Shown: positions 33,152-40,294 of the stretch, one piece after another | Numbering within the stretch: position 1 is the first letter of the stretch | Layout of the letters: each line of letters opens with the position of its first letter | Assembly (NCBI GenBank): GCA_018812625.1 | Contig: JAHJDH010000030.1 | Location: 1 to 44,395 of the forward strand | Source: Microcaldota archaeon | GTDB lineage: Archaea > Micrarchaeota > Micrarchaeia > Anstonellales > Bilamarchaeaceae | Direction: 5' to 3' | DNA length: 44,395 bases | The notes under the pieces: generated by a model | What the model was told of the DNA's origin: nothing | The model's database searches: none | What the model saw: the letters and a program-made list of their open reading frames with translations, nothing else | Position numbers and translations under genes: made by a program

Positions 33152-34573
33152 CTAATTGTTTTTACTAATTATCTCAATGTTCTCAGGTACTTTATGGACA
33201 TTTCCAATCTTGAGTCCAACTAGAACTTTTACTCCTTGCTTTGATGCAAGATCTGCAAGTCTCTGAGTGATAATGCCATCGAAAACAATCGCATTAATGT
33301 CCTTAGTTTCTCCAAGAGATTTGATAACATCTCGAACTGCAACCTCTTTGATCAGTTGCAAGTTGCTGTTATAGAATCTTGCTCTGAGGCTATTACCAAG
33401 TGCATCAAGCTCTTTCATAAGGTCGTCCTTGTTGAGTTTCGCGCTCTCTACTTTTGGAGCTGCAACAGGCTTTTCAGCAGTAACTTTTTCTGCTGGAGCA
33501 GGGCTGTCTTCTACTTTTCCAGCTCTTCGAGCTCTTCTGTCTTGCCTTGATTTTCTAGTGACATCTTCCTTCTTTTCTGCTACTATCGGCTTATTGACCT
33601 TAGGAGTTTCTTCCACTACTGCTGGCCTATTGAACCTAGGAGTTTCTTCCACTACTGCTGGCCTATTGACCACCTTAGGACTTTCTTCCACAAATATTGG
33701 CCTATTGAACCTGGGAGTTTCTTCAACTCTTCGCTCAGTGGTGCTTTTTCCATTTCCTTGTTCAAATGGCACTCTGTTTCGAAGATATTTGATAATTTCC
33801 TTTCTTGTTAGTTCCTCAACCTCAGTACCAGTTGGAGCTCTTGCGATAAAGTCGATTTCAACGCCGCCATGAATAAGCTCATTCAAGATAATATCTCCGC
33901 CACGGTCTCCATCAAGGAATAATGTGACTTCCTTTTTCTTTGAAATCTCAACAATTGTCCGAGTTACTTTAGCTCCGCCAATTGCAGCAACGTTTGCAAT
34001 GTCATTTTTCAGAAGGTTGATAACATCAGCTCTTCCCTCAACGAGTATCACCTCATTGCTTCTGTCAACACCAGGTCCTGCAGGAATTCTGTCTGGACCA
34101 TATGTAACGATTTCAGCAGTTTTAACTTCATCTCGAACCATTTGAGATATTTCCTTGCTCTCTGGAATCTCAGTAGTAAGAAGATTCTTAAGAAGGTTTT
34201 TAGCCCTGTCAACAAGGTGCTTTCTCTTGAGGTTTCGAGTATCTTCAACTTTTGTGATTCTGAGCTTTGCCTCACAAGGCCCTACTCTGTCTACTGTTTC
34301 AAGAGCAGCTGCAATAATGCATGTTTCGACCATGTCCAAACTGCTTGGGATTTTGATAATTCCAGTTGTTTTTCCACTGCGAGCTCCCAAATCAACTTCA
34401 ATTCTTCCAATCCTTCCATTTTTCTGAAGGTCTCGAAGGTCAAGCTCGTCTCCAAGAAGTCCTTCTGTCTGGCCGAAAATAGCGCCAACAACGTCAGGTT
34501 TCTCAACGAGCCCTCCAATTTCAACGTTTGTATAAATTAAGTATTTTACAGTATCTATGTATGTTTTAGCCAT
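33152..34573 (-). CDS. dnaG: archaeal DnaG (Toprim, exosome-associated)
   Basis: 473 residues. Archaeal DnaG has a Toprim catalytic core and is known as a subunit of the RNA exosome with primase-like activity. Toprim signatures: ILVEGRADV (~174-182, catalytic Glu) and FLDGDRGGD (~216-224). The N-terminus KYLIYTNVEIGGLVEKPDVVGAIFGQTEG is typical. Oddity: between the Toprim core and the C-terminal domain, roughly residues 280-330 are a Pro/Val-rich tandem repeat (RPAVVEETPRFN units), followed by a basic stretch. The ATG at 34573 is chosen for its GGTGA Shine-Dalgarno. It overlaps the stop of the upstream Toprim gene by 8 bp. Confidence 0.93.
   Translation of the reverse strand: MAKTYIDTVKYLIYTNVEIGGLVEKPDVVGAIFGQTEGLLGDELDLRDLQKNGRIGRIEVDLGARSGKTTGIIKIPSSLDMVETCIIAAALETVDRVGPCEAKLRITKVEDTRNLKRKHLVDRAKNLLKNLLTTEIPESKEISQMVRDEVKTAEIVTYGPDRIPAGPGVDRSNEVILVEGRADVINLLKNDIANVAAIGGAKVTRTIVEISKKKEVTLFLDGDRGGDIILNELIHGGVEIDFIARAPTGTEVEELTRKEIIKYLRNRVPFEQGNGKSTTERRVEETPRFNRPIFVEESPKVVNRPAVVEETPRFNRPAVVEETPKVNKPIVAEKKEDVTRKSRQDRRARRAGKVEDSPAPAEKVTAEKPVAAPKVESAKLNKDDLMKELDALGNSLRARFYNSNLQLIKEVAVRDVIKSLGETKDINAIVFDGIITQRLADLASKQGVKVLVGLKIGNVHKVPENIEIISKNN
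33590..33730. repeat. in-frame tandem repeat within dnaG linker
   Basis: Near-identical units of about 36-39 nt recur (on the plus strand TATTGAACCTAGGAGTTTC, then TTCCACTACTGCTGGC). They encode NRPAVVEETPRF-like peptides and keep frame. The two central copies are almost exact at DNA level, so the expansion is recent. Not a CRISPR: no spacers and the reading frame continues. Confidence 0.8.
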
Positions 34574-34931
34574 ATATTTCACCTTTTAATTTTTCATATG
34601 CCCGGTATGTATCCTCGAAAAAACGGATGTTCAATAGATATGCAAGGTGTTTGCGTGATTCTAAATCTGCTTTGATTGATGCAGATTCCAGCTTGTTTTT
34701 GGCTATTTCAGCCAACTGGTTTCCCCTTCTATCAAAGTCGGTTAGTACAAATACCTGCTCACAATTGACCTTCTTGATGCTTTGATCCATGTTTCCGGAG
34801 ATGGTCAAGACATTGACAAATCCTAATTTCAATAAGGCTTGTTTATCTTTTATTCCTTCAACGAAAACGCATTCGTTTCGAAGCGTTTCAAGAAGCCTTC
34901 CGAGCTTTTTCCATTTTTCTTCATTATTCAC
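34566..34931 (-). CDS. small Toprim-domain protein (UPF0292/COG1658-like)
   Basis: 121 residues from a GTG. It has the two Toprim motifs ECVFVEGIKDKQAL (~20-33) and VFVLTDFDRRGNQL, and little else; stand-alone Toprim proteins related to RNase M5 are common in archaea and are thought to process RNA. The ORF track starts at a GTG at 35030, but that adds 33 residues that overlap strong RNA hairpins and do not look like the family. The GTG at 34931 follows GGGGG with six bases between, and places VEG about 22 residues in, as in the family. That Shine-Dalgarno is inside a hairpin (34939-34952). Translation is coupled to dnaG by overlap. Confidence 0.75.
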   Translation of the reverse strand: MNNEEKWKKLGRLLETLRNECVFVEGIKDKQALLKLGFVNVLTISGNMDQSIKKVNCEQVFVLTDFDRRGNQLAEIAKNKLESASIKADLESRKHLAYLLNIRFFEDTYRAYEKLKGEIYG

Positions 34932-34937
34932 TATTTG

Positions 34938-34952
34938 CCCCCGGGATCGGAG
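34938..34952 (-). promoter_or_regulatory. hairpin covering the Shine-Dalgarno of the Toprim gene
   Basis: On the minus strand CTCCG pairs with CGGGG around a four-base loop (ATCC). The CGGGG arm contains the Shine-Dalgarno of the GTG start at 34931. One pair is G-U only if the RNA is the minus strand. This would hide the ribosome site until the stem opens. Confidence 0.4.
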
Positions 34953-34972
34953 AGAATCAGAGAAAACTATGC

Positions 34973-35096
34973 ACTGTTGACCGCCTATTACTAGGCCCAT
35001 ACTCCCTTTCGGGAATACATGTTCCTTCACAGCTTAATGGTAATTGCAGAAAAATCTTTCGATTTCTCAGAGCTCTGGTGGCCATCCATGCACAGT
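34973..35096 (-). ncRNA. unidentified structured RNA between CBS and Toprim genes
   Basis: The minus strand folds into three stable hairpins, all with GNRA tetraloops: GAGAAATC/GATTTTTC with GAAA (35049-35068), TATTCCC/GGGAGTA with GAAA (35000-35017), and GCCTA/TAGGC with GTAA (34983-34996). Each of the first two has one G-U pair that would be an A-C mismatch on the plus strand, so the RNA is minus-strand. Outer pairings are possible: ACTGT (35092-35096) with ACAGT (34973-34977), TGGCC (35080-35084) with GGTCA (34978-34982), and CAGAGCT (35071-35077) with AGCTGTG (35028-35034, one mismatch). It may be a riboswitch-like leader of Toprim-dnaG or an independent RNA. I could not match it to TPP, cobalamin, fluoride, c-di-GMP, SRP or RNase P consensus from memory. 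Confidence 0.5.
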
Positions 35097-35107
35097 AAAT
35101 ATGAACG

Positions 35108-35539
35108 TTATGACATCGCAGCCCTTTCTTCTATAAGGTCTACGACTAATGGGAATATCTTCATGATGTCCCCTTCACTAACAATGCCTACGAGTTCATT
35201 CTTCTCATTAACAACAGGAAGGCGTTTGATTTTATTTTCTCGCATTGCCTTCGCTGCTTCTTCGATCGTGGTCTCGGGTCTAACTACTCTAAGTGGCGTT
35301 GACATGATTTGTTCTGTTGTTATTTTCGACGGATCAAGACCTTTTGCTATGATCTTATACACTATGTCTCTCTCTGTGATAATGCCTTTGGCATGTTTTC
35401 CTGATTTATCTTCAACGACTATGACTGAACCAACTGAATGTTTCTTCATTACTTTTGCCACATCTGGGGTAGTTTTTCCGAAGGAAATTACTACAACTTC
35501 AGGAGTCATAATATCTCCAACCCTCAAATCTGATCCCAT
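35108..35539 (-). CDS. two-CBS-domain protein
   Basis: 143 residues made of two CBS domains, VGDIMTPEVVVISFGKT... and IMSTPLRVVRPETTIEEA..., each ending in the GIITERDI / GIVSEGDI strand-helix. Such stand-alone CBS pairs bind adenosine nucleotides and sense energy or cofactor state; no catalytic domain is attached. A TATA box (TTTTAAAAGA on the minus strand, 35561-35570) lies 27 nt before the ATG, so it is leaderless. The Toprim and dnaG genes lie downstream on the same strand after the structured RNA and may be read through from here. Confidence 0.9.
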   Translation of the reverse strand: MGSDLRVGDIMTPEVVVISFGKTTPDVAKVMKKHSVGSVIVVEDKSGKHAKGIITERDIVYKIIAKGLDPSKITTEQIMSTPLRVVRPETTIEEAAKAMRENKIKRLPVVNEKNELVGIVSEGDIMKIFPLVVDLIEERAAMS

Positions 35540-35767
35540 AACTTATGTCATGTGCGGAAATCTTTTAAAACAAATCTACTAATTCCCGTCTGACGTTTTT
35601 CAACAAAGAAAAACACTATAAACGCACAGTTATTCCTTATATACCTTCGCTTTTTTCCACTTTTTGAAACATTTGTTGATTTTTGTACAAATTTCTGTTT
35701 TTGTACTCACATCCTAACATGCAGCATAAAGTACTTCTTAAAAATTCTTTCTACTTTATATCGACGT
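35540..35767. other. 228-bp divergent spacer between CBS gene and leuS
   Basis: AT-rich spacer. It holds the minus-strand promoter of the CBS gene (35561-35570) and, at 35735-35746, CTTCTTAAAAATT, a TATA box 27 nt before the leuS ATG (leaderless). Two further TATA-like elements on the plus strand (CACTATAAAC near 35614-35623; CCTTATATACC at 35635-35645) have no gene of their own. No open frame or clear RNA fold is seen between them and leuS. Confidence 0.4.
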
Positions 35768-38488
35768 ATGGATACTAATGCTATAGAGAAAAAATGGTCC
35801 AGCAGATGGAAGGATGCTGGAGTTTTCGAGGTCGATCCAAGACCAGATAAAGAAAAGCGATATTTGACAGCAGCATTTCCCTATCCTAATTCCCCTCAGC
35901 ACATCGGTCATGCAAGAACATATACAACAGCAGATATCTATGCACGGTATTTGCGTCTCAAGGGATATCATGTTCTCTTTCCAATGGCATTTCACGTAAC
36001 TGGCACTCCAATTCTTGCTATGGCAAAGAGAATTGCTGCAAAGGATAAGAACGTTCTCGATGTTTTTGAAAACATCTATAAAATTCCTCCTGAAATTGGA
36101 GCGTCTCTAACTGATCCAAAAGATCTTGTTACATATTTCTCAAAAGAGATCGAAGAAGGAATGAAGGAAATGGGCTTTTCCATGGACTGGAGAAGAAAAT
36201 TCTACACTTATGATTCAAAATTCAACAAGTTCATTCAATGGCAATTCCACAAACTCAAGGAACTTGGATATCTGATCAAAGGCGAATATCCAATTGCCTG
36301 GTGTGAATCTGACGGAAACGCCCTAAGTGCACATGATACTAAAGGGGATGTTGACCCGGAGCTTGAAGAAGTCACTGTTATCAAATTCAAAGTATCAGAT
36401 GGGAGGTATTTAGTTGTAACAACTTATCGTCCTGAAACTGTCTACGGAGTTACTAATATCTGGATAAATCCTGAAGCAGAATATGTCAAAATAAAATACA
36501 AAGAAGAAACTCTTATCCTAGCTAAAAAAGCAGCTGAAGTTCTCAAGCTCCAAATGGGCTACGAACTTCTTGGAGAAATTTCTGCAGAGGAAATTCTTGA
36601 AATGAATCCAAAGAATCCGGCAACAGGAGATGCTGTTCCGGTTTTCAAAGCAAGTTTTGTTGCTCCTGAGACTGGAACAGGGGTTGTTATGAGCGTTCCA
36701 GCACATGCTCCATTTGATTATCTTGCGCTTAGGGATCTTGGCAAAGCAGAAATGGATATGCCACAGGTAATCGAACTTTCCGGCTATTCAAACAATCCTG
36801 CAAAAGACGCAGTTGAAAAATTCAAAGTAAAAAACCAGGATGATCCTTCGGGAGAGCTTGCAACAAAGGAAATCTACACCAAGGAAGCACATGGCGGGGT
36901 TATGGTTGTTGGGAAGTACAAAGGCGAAAAAGTAGCAGAGGCAAAGCTCAAAGTTGCGGCGGATCTCAAAGCTGAAAACAAAGCCTTTGAAATCATTACA
37001 ATTGCAAACGGGCCAGTATTCTGCAGATGCGGAAGCCCTGCTGTTGTTAATGTCATGGATGATCAGTGGTTCATTGATTATGGAATTCCAGAGTGGAAAG
37101 AAAAAGCCAAGAAATGCCTTGATAAAATGGAAATTATTCCGGAAAAAACACGTGGAGAGTTTGAATATACAATAGGATGGCTCAAAACACGTCCAACAAG
37201 TAGATCCTCTGGCCTTGGAACTAAATTCCCGTTCGATGAAACAAAGATGATTGAAGCACTTTCTGATTCCACTCTCTACATGTCATATTATACGATTTCT
37301 CATTTGCTTGATGAGGTTGATGCATCTTCAATGGACAATAAGTTCTTTGATTATGTATTTTTGGGAAAAGGAGATGGAAATGAAAAACTTGACAAACTTC
37401 GGGAAAGTTTCCTATATTGGTATCCTGTTGATTCACGTCATAGTGCCGGAGATCTTGTTCGAAACCATCTTACTCTCTATATCTTCAACCATGTTGGAAT
37501 TTACGAAGAGCCGCAATGGCCAAAGCAGATTGTTACAAATGGTTTTGTAACTATGGAAGGAAGCAAAATGAGCAAATCTATGGGAAACATCATGCCACTT
37601 CGTTTCGCTATTTCTGAATATGGAGCAGATGTCATTAGGTTTGCTGTTGTTTGCGGAGCTGATCTTGCAAGTGATTCTGATTTCAACAAGAGCGTTGCTG
37701 ATGGGGTCAGGTCCAGACTTGGATTTATCTCAAAACTAATTGAAGGGAGCATCAATGAAGGAAAGGCTCATGGAAGGCCTGAAAAATGGATTCACTCAAG
37801 GCTCAATAGAAAAATTGAGAGAGCAGGAAAACTGTATGACAAATTACAAATCCGTCATCTGGCTCTTGAAATCTTCTATGATGTAGTAACTGATCTCCAG
37901 TGGTACCTCAAGAGAACAAAAGAACCAAATCTCCATGATTTCTTTGAAAAATGGATCATTATGATTGCTCCATTTATGCCACACTATTGTGAAGAATACT
38001 GGGAGATGCTTGGTCATAAGCCATTCATTACATTTGAACCATTTCCTCAAGCTGATTTATCAAAAATTGATGAAAGTATCGAGCGTGGAGAAGAAACCAT
38101 ACTCCAGGTTCACGAAGATATTGAAAAAATATCCAAATTAATTGGAAAGAAGCCCGAATCCGTGTCTGTATTCGTAGCATCTAACTGGAAGAGAAAACTC
38201 ATCGAGATTGCAATTGCTGAAAAATCATTTGAAGGTACTATGAAAGCTGCAGCTGCAGAAAAAATGCCAATGAAGGACGTTACCAGAATCACAAAACAAA
38301 TCATGAAGAATGTCCATTCTCTTGTAAAGCCAGTATCTCAAAAGGATGAGTTTGATGCTCTAAAGGATGCAGAGCAATTTCTTTCTGATGAATTTGAATG
38401 CAAAGTAACTGTGCTAACTGAGGAAGAAGGAAAGCACCCAAAAGCTGGCAATTCTCTTCCAAAAAAGCCATCAATTGTGTTGGAATAA
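35768..38488 (+). CDS. leuS: leucyl-tRNA synthetase, archaeal type
   Basis: 906 residues, class Ia. HIGH motif is HIGHARTYT at about residue 43; KMSKS is GSKMSKSMGN near 600. The CP1 editing domain is present (GTGVVMSVPAHAPFDY, with the conserved Asp), which hydrolyses mischarged tRNA. The C-terminal part carries the helical anticodon-binding domain and the archaeal C-terminal extension. RPETVYGVTNIWINP is also diagnostic of the archaeal/eukaryotic LeuRS. A methyltransferase gene begins 2 bp after the stop, so the two are co-transcribed. Confidence 0.96.
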   Translation: MDTNAIEKKWSSRWKDAGVFEVDPRPDKEKRYLTAAFPYPNSPQHIGHARTYTTADIYARYLRLKGYHVLFPMAFHVTGTPILAMAKRIAAKDKNVLDVFENIYKIPPEIGASLTDPKDLVTYFSKEIEEGMKEMGFSMDWRRKFYTYDSKFNKFIQWQFHKLKELGYLIKGEYPIAWCESDGNALSAHDTKGDVDPELEEVTVIKFKVSDGRYLVVTTYRPETVYGVTNIWINPEAEYVKIKYKEETLILAKKAAEVLKLQMGYELLGEISAEEILEMNPKNPATGDAVPVFKASFVAPETGTGVVMSVPAHAPFDYLALRDLGKAEMDMPQVIELSGYSNNPAKDAVEKFKVKNQDDPSGELATKEIYTKEAHGGVMVVGKYKGEKVAEAKLKVAADLKAENKAFEIITIANGPVFCRCGSPAVVNVMDDQWFIDYGIPEWKEKAKKCLDKMEIIPEKTRGEFEYTIGWLKTRPTSRSSGLGTKFPFDETKMIEALSDSTLYMSYYTISHLLDEVDASSMDNKFFDYVFLGKGDGNEKLDKLRESFLYWYPVDSRHSAGDLVRNHLTLYIFNHVGIYEEPQWPKQIVTNGFVTMEGSKMSKSMGNIMPLRFAISEYGADVIRFAVVCGADLASDSDFNKSVADGVRSRLGFISKLIEGSINEGKAHGRPEKWIHSRLNRKIERAGKLYDKLQIRHLALEIFYDVVTDLQWYLKRTKEPNLHDFFEKWIIMIAPFMPHYCEEYWEMLGHKPFITFEPFPQADLSKIDESIERGEETILQVHEDIEKISKLIGKKPESVSVFVASNWKRKLIEIAIAEKSFEGTMKAAAAEKMPMKDVTRITKQIMKNVHSLVKPVSQKDEFDALKDAEQFLSDEFECKVTVLTEEEGKHPKAGNSLPKKPSIVLE

Positions 38489-38490
38489 TC

Positions 38491-39474
38491 ATGAAATTTC
38501 TAAAGGTTCCAAAAGCTCAAGGAGAGAAAATCCGTCAAAAGCTTACTGAAAAAGCTATCTTTGCAGCAGAATATCCAATCCTAAGCGAGGGCAGCTACCT
38601 TTTATTTCCAGTAAATGGACCGTATGGGGATTTTGAAATTGTTGAGCGTGCAGCAGAGAAACGCGAACTGCCTTTTCTGAAGCTCAAAGACGCGCTTGCA
38701 GATCTTCTTGATGAAAATGAGCTGCAAAACCTTACAACTTCTTTTGATCTGATTGGAGATATTGCAATTTTAGAAATTCCAGAATCGCTTAGCCCAAAAG
38801 AAAAACAAATAGGAGAAGCGCTTCTGAAAGTTCACAAAAACATCAAAACTGTTCTTAAAAAACTTGGTCCAATGGAGGGGGAATACAGAGTTCGAAGACT
38901 CAGATTTATTGCTGGTGAGGAAAAGACCGAAACGACCTATCGAGAGCATAATTGCCTGATGAGATTTGATGTTTCAAAAGTATATTTTTCCATTCGTTTA
39001 TCTACTGAGAGAAAAAGAATATCAGATCTTGTTAAAGCTCAAGAACGTATTCTTGTTCTATTTGCCGGGGTCGGTCCATTTGCACTGGTTATTGCAAAAG
39101 ATCATCCAGATGCAGATATTACTGCAGTTGAACTAAATCCTGATGCAGTATCCTCAATGAAAGAAAATATTATTCTAAACAAATTCCAAAACATTTCTGT
39201 TCTTTCCGGCGATGCCAGAGCATTCAAGTATGATGACTTTGATAGGGTAATTATGCCACTTCCGCATTCTGCAGACAAGTTCTTGGATCTGGCATTTTCA
39301 GCAGCAAAACCAGGCGGAATAATCCATTTCTATACTCTTGCTGATAGCAAAAATCCTCTGGAAGATGCAAAATCCAAAATTAAAACAAACTATGAAATCT
39401 CATCATGGAGAATAGTTAGGCCTTATTCTGCAGACATTGTCCAGGTTGTTTTGGATTTAGTAAAACCCAAGTAA
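38491..39474 (+). CDS. trm5: tRNA (guanine37-N1)-methyltransferase, Trm5-like
   Basis: 327 residues. An N-terminal D1-like domain is followed by FDLIGDIAIL (~85-94), the Trm5 D2 start, then REHNCLMRFDVSKVYFSIRL, the AdoMet-binding loop LFAGVGPFAL (~190-199), VELNPDA, and the catalytic-type MPLPHSA (~255-261, in place of the NxPP of other methylases). This set fits archaeal Trm5, which methylates G37 next to the anticodon and prevents frameshifting; some homologues also act in wyosine synthesis. Directly behind leuS (2 bp), a translation-related pair. Overlaps the convergent presenilin-like gene by 18 bp. Confidence 0.88.
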   Translation: MKFLKVPKAQGEKIRQKLTEKAIFAAEYPILSEGSYLLFPVNGPYGDFEIVERAAEKRELPFLKLKDALADLLDENELQNLTTSFDLIGDIAILEIPESLSPKEKQIGEALLKVHKNIKTVLKKLGPMEGEYRVRRLRFIAGEEKTETTYREHNCLMRFDVSKVYFSIRLSTERKRISDLVKAQERILVLFAGVGPFALVIAKDHPDADITAVELNPDAVSSMKENIILNKFQNISVLSGDARAFKYDDFDRVIMPLPHSADKFLDLAFSAAKPGGIIHFYTLADSKNPLEDAKSKIKTNYEISSWRIVRPYSADIVQVVLDLVKPK

Positions 39475-40293
39475 GAATCCAATAAGAAGACTAATTATCA
39501 TTCCTGAAACTATTGGTGGAAGTGCTGGCAAAACCATTTTGCTCTTCCAGACAACTGTTAGGAACAATCCAAGTGATACTACTGCTCCAACAAAAACAAA
39601 TACTGTTGCAATTGGATTAAATGAAAGTGTCGAGACTTCGAGCATAATCGGTGCAATGATATCTCCGGTTCCAAGGTCTATTCTCTTTTCCCTTTTGCCT
39701 TTTTTTGCCGGTGATCTTGCAGTTATTGTGAATGCAAGGTCTTTCTTTACAACAAAATTTGCAAGCTCCACCATATGCTTTGTCATAAACACTGAAAGAT
39801 AATCATAGATGGAAAGGAATACCAGGAAAATAATGAGCGGCAGAACTCCGAGCGAAATTCCAAATATTGTTCCTACTCCAGCAGTTGCAAGTACTGCAGC
39901 ACTATTTTTCAGTTGAGGTCGAAGCCATTTGAGCACAGAGAATGAAAGCCCCATTAAAATTGCTATCATCGTACTGATTTCATAGCCTAGAATAATCCTT
40001 AGAAATGCGTAAAAAACAATTGAACTTGAAGTTGAAATTAGCATAAATTCCATCAGAGTAAATAGAATTCCAAATCTTTTGAAAACTCTAATTAAAATAA
40101 TCATAAACGCTGCTCCAAAGAGGATATATCCAATAAAGAAAAGTGCGTTTGTAGGCTCATCAGCATTCTGAGTTATCACTAATTCTTCAACATAAGGATT
40201 TCGATTTAAATCTGATATTACAGTTAAACCTGTGAATATGCCCAGAAGCTGAGCTATTATAAAAAGAGCTAAAATTGAAAACAATAATCTCAT
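39457..40293 (-). CDS. presenilin-like A22 intramembrane aspartyl protease (PSH)
   Basis: 278 residues, nine transmembrane helices by inspection. Catalytic aspartates are Asp164 in YDYLSVFMTKHM (the YD motif) and Asp211 in LGTGD (GxGD motif); the PAL motif is PALPP at about 256-260. A basic cytosolic loop (PAKKGKREKR) lies between the two Asp helices, as in archaeal presenilin homologues. It cleaves membrane-embedded helices, possibly signal or anchor remnants; substrates are unknown. The ATG at 40293 follows GGGGA, and the gene begins one base past the mcm stop codon overlap (TGATATG), so it is probably translated with mcm. Confidence 0.92.
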   Translation of the reverse strand: MRLLFSILALFIIAQLLGIFTGLTVISDLNRNPYVEELVITQNADEPTNALFFIGYILFGAAFMIILIRVFKRFGILFTLMEFMLISTSSSIVFYAFLRIILGYEISTMIAILMGLSFSVLKWLRPQLKNSAAVLATAGVGTIFGISLGVLPLIIFLVFLSIYDYLSVFMTKHMVELANFVVKKDLAFTITARSPAKKGKREKRIDLGTGDIIAPIMLEVSTLSFNPIATVFVFVGAVVSLGLFLTVVWKSKMVLPALPPIVSGMIISLLIGFLLGFY

Positions 40294-40294
40294 A

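Noticed and set aside
33590-33730. CRISPR-like repeats
   Set aside because: Units are directly adjacent, in frame within dnaG, with no unique spacers.
33429-33872. 147-residue plus-strand ORF over dnaG
   Set aside because: Antisense of the DnaG linker repeats; the apparent repeats are those of the true gene read backwards.
34932-35030. 33-residue N-terminal extension of the Toprim ORF
   Set aside because: Coincides with two GNRA hairpins; the family normally begins about 20 residues before VEG, and GTG 34931 has a better Shine-Dalgarno.
35000-35080. TPP riboswitch, suggested by CTGAGA in the structured RNA
   Set aside because: The second conserved part (CCTGATC...GCGNAGGGA) is missing and no thiamine gene follows.
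35019-35582. 187-residue plus-strand ORF
   Set aside because: Antisense to the clear two-CBS protein and to the structured RNA; no promoter or family match.
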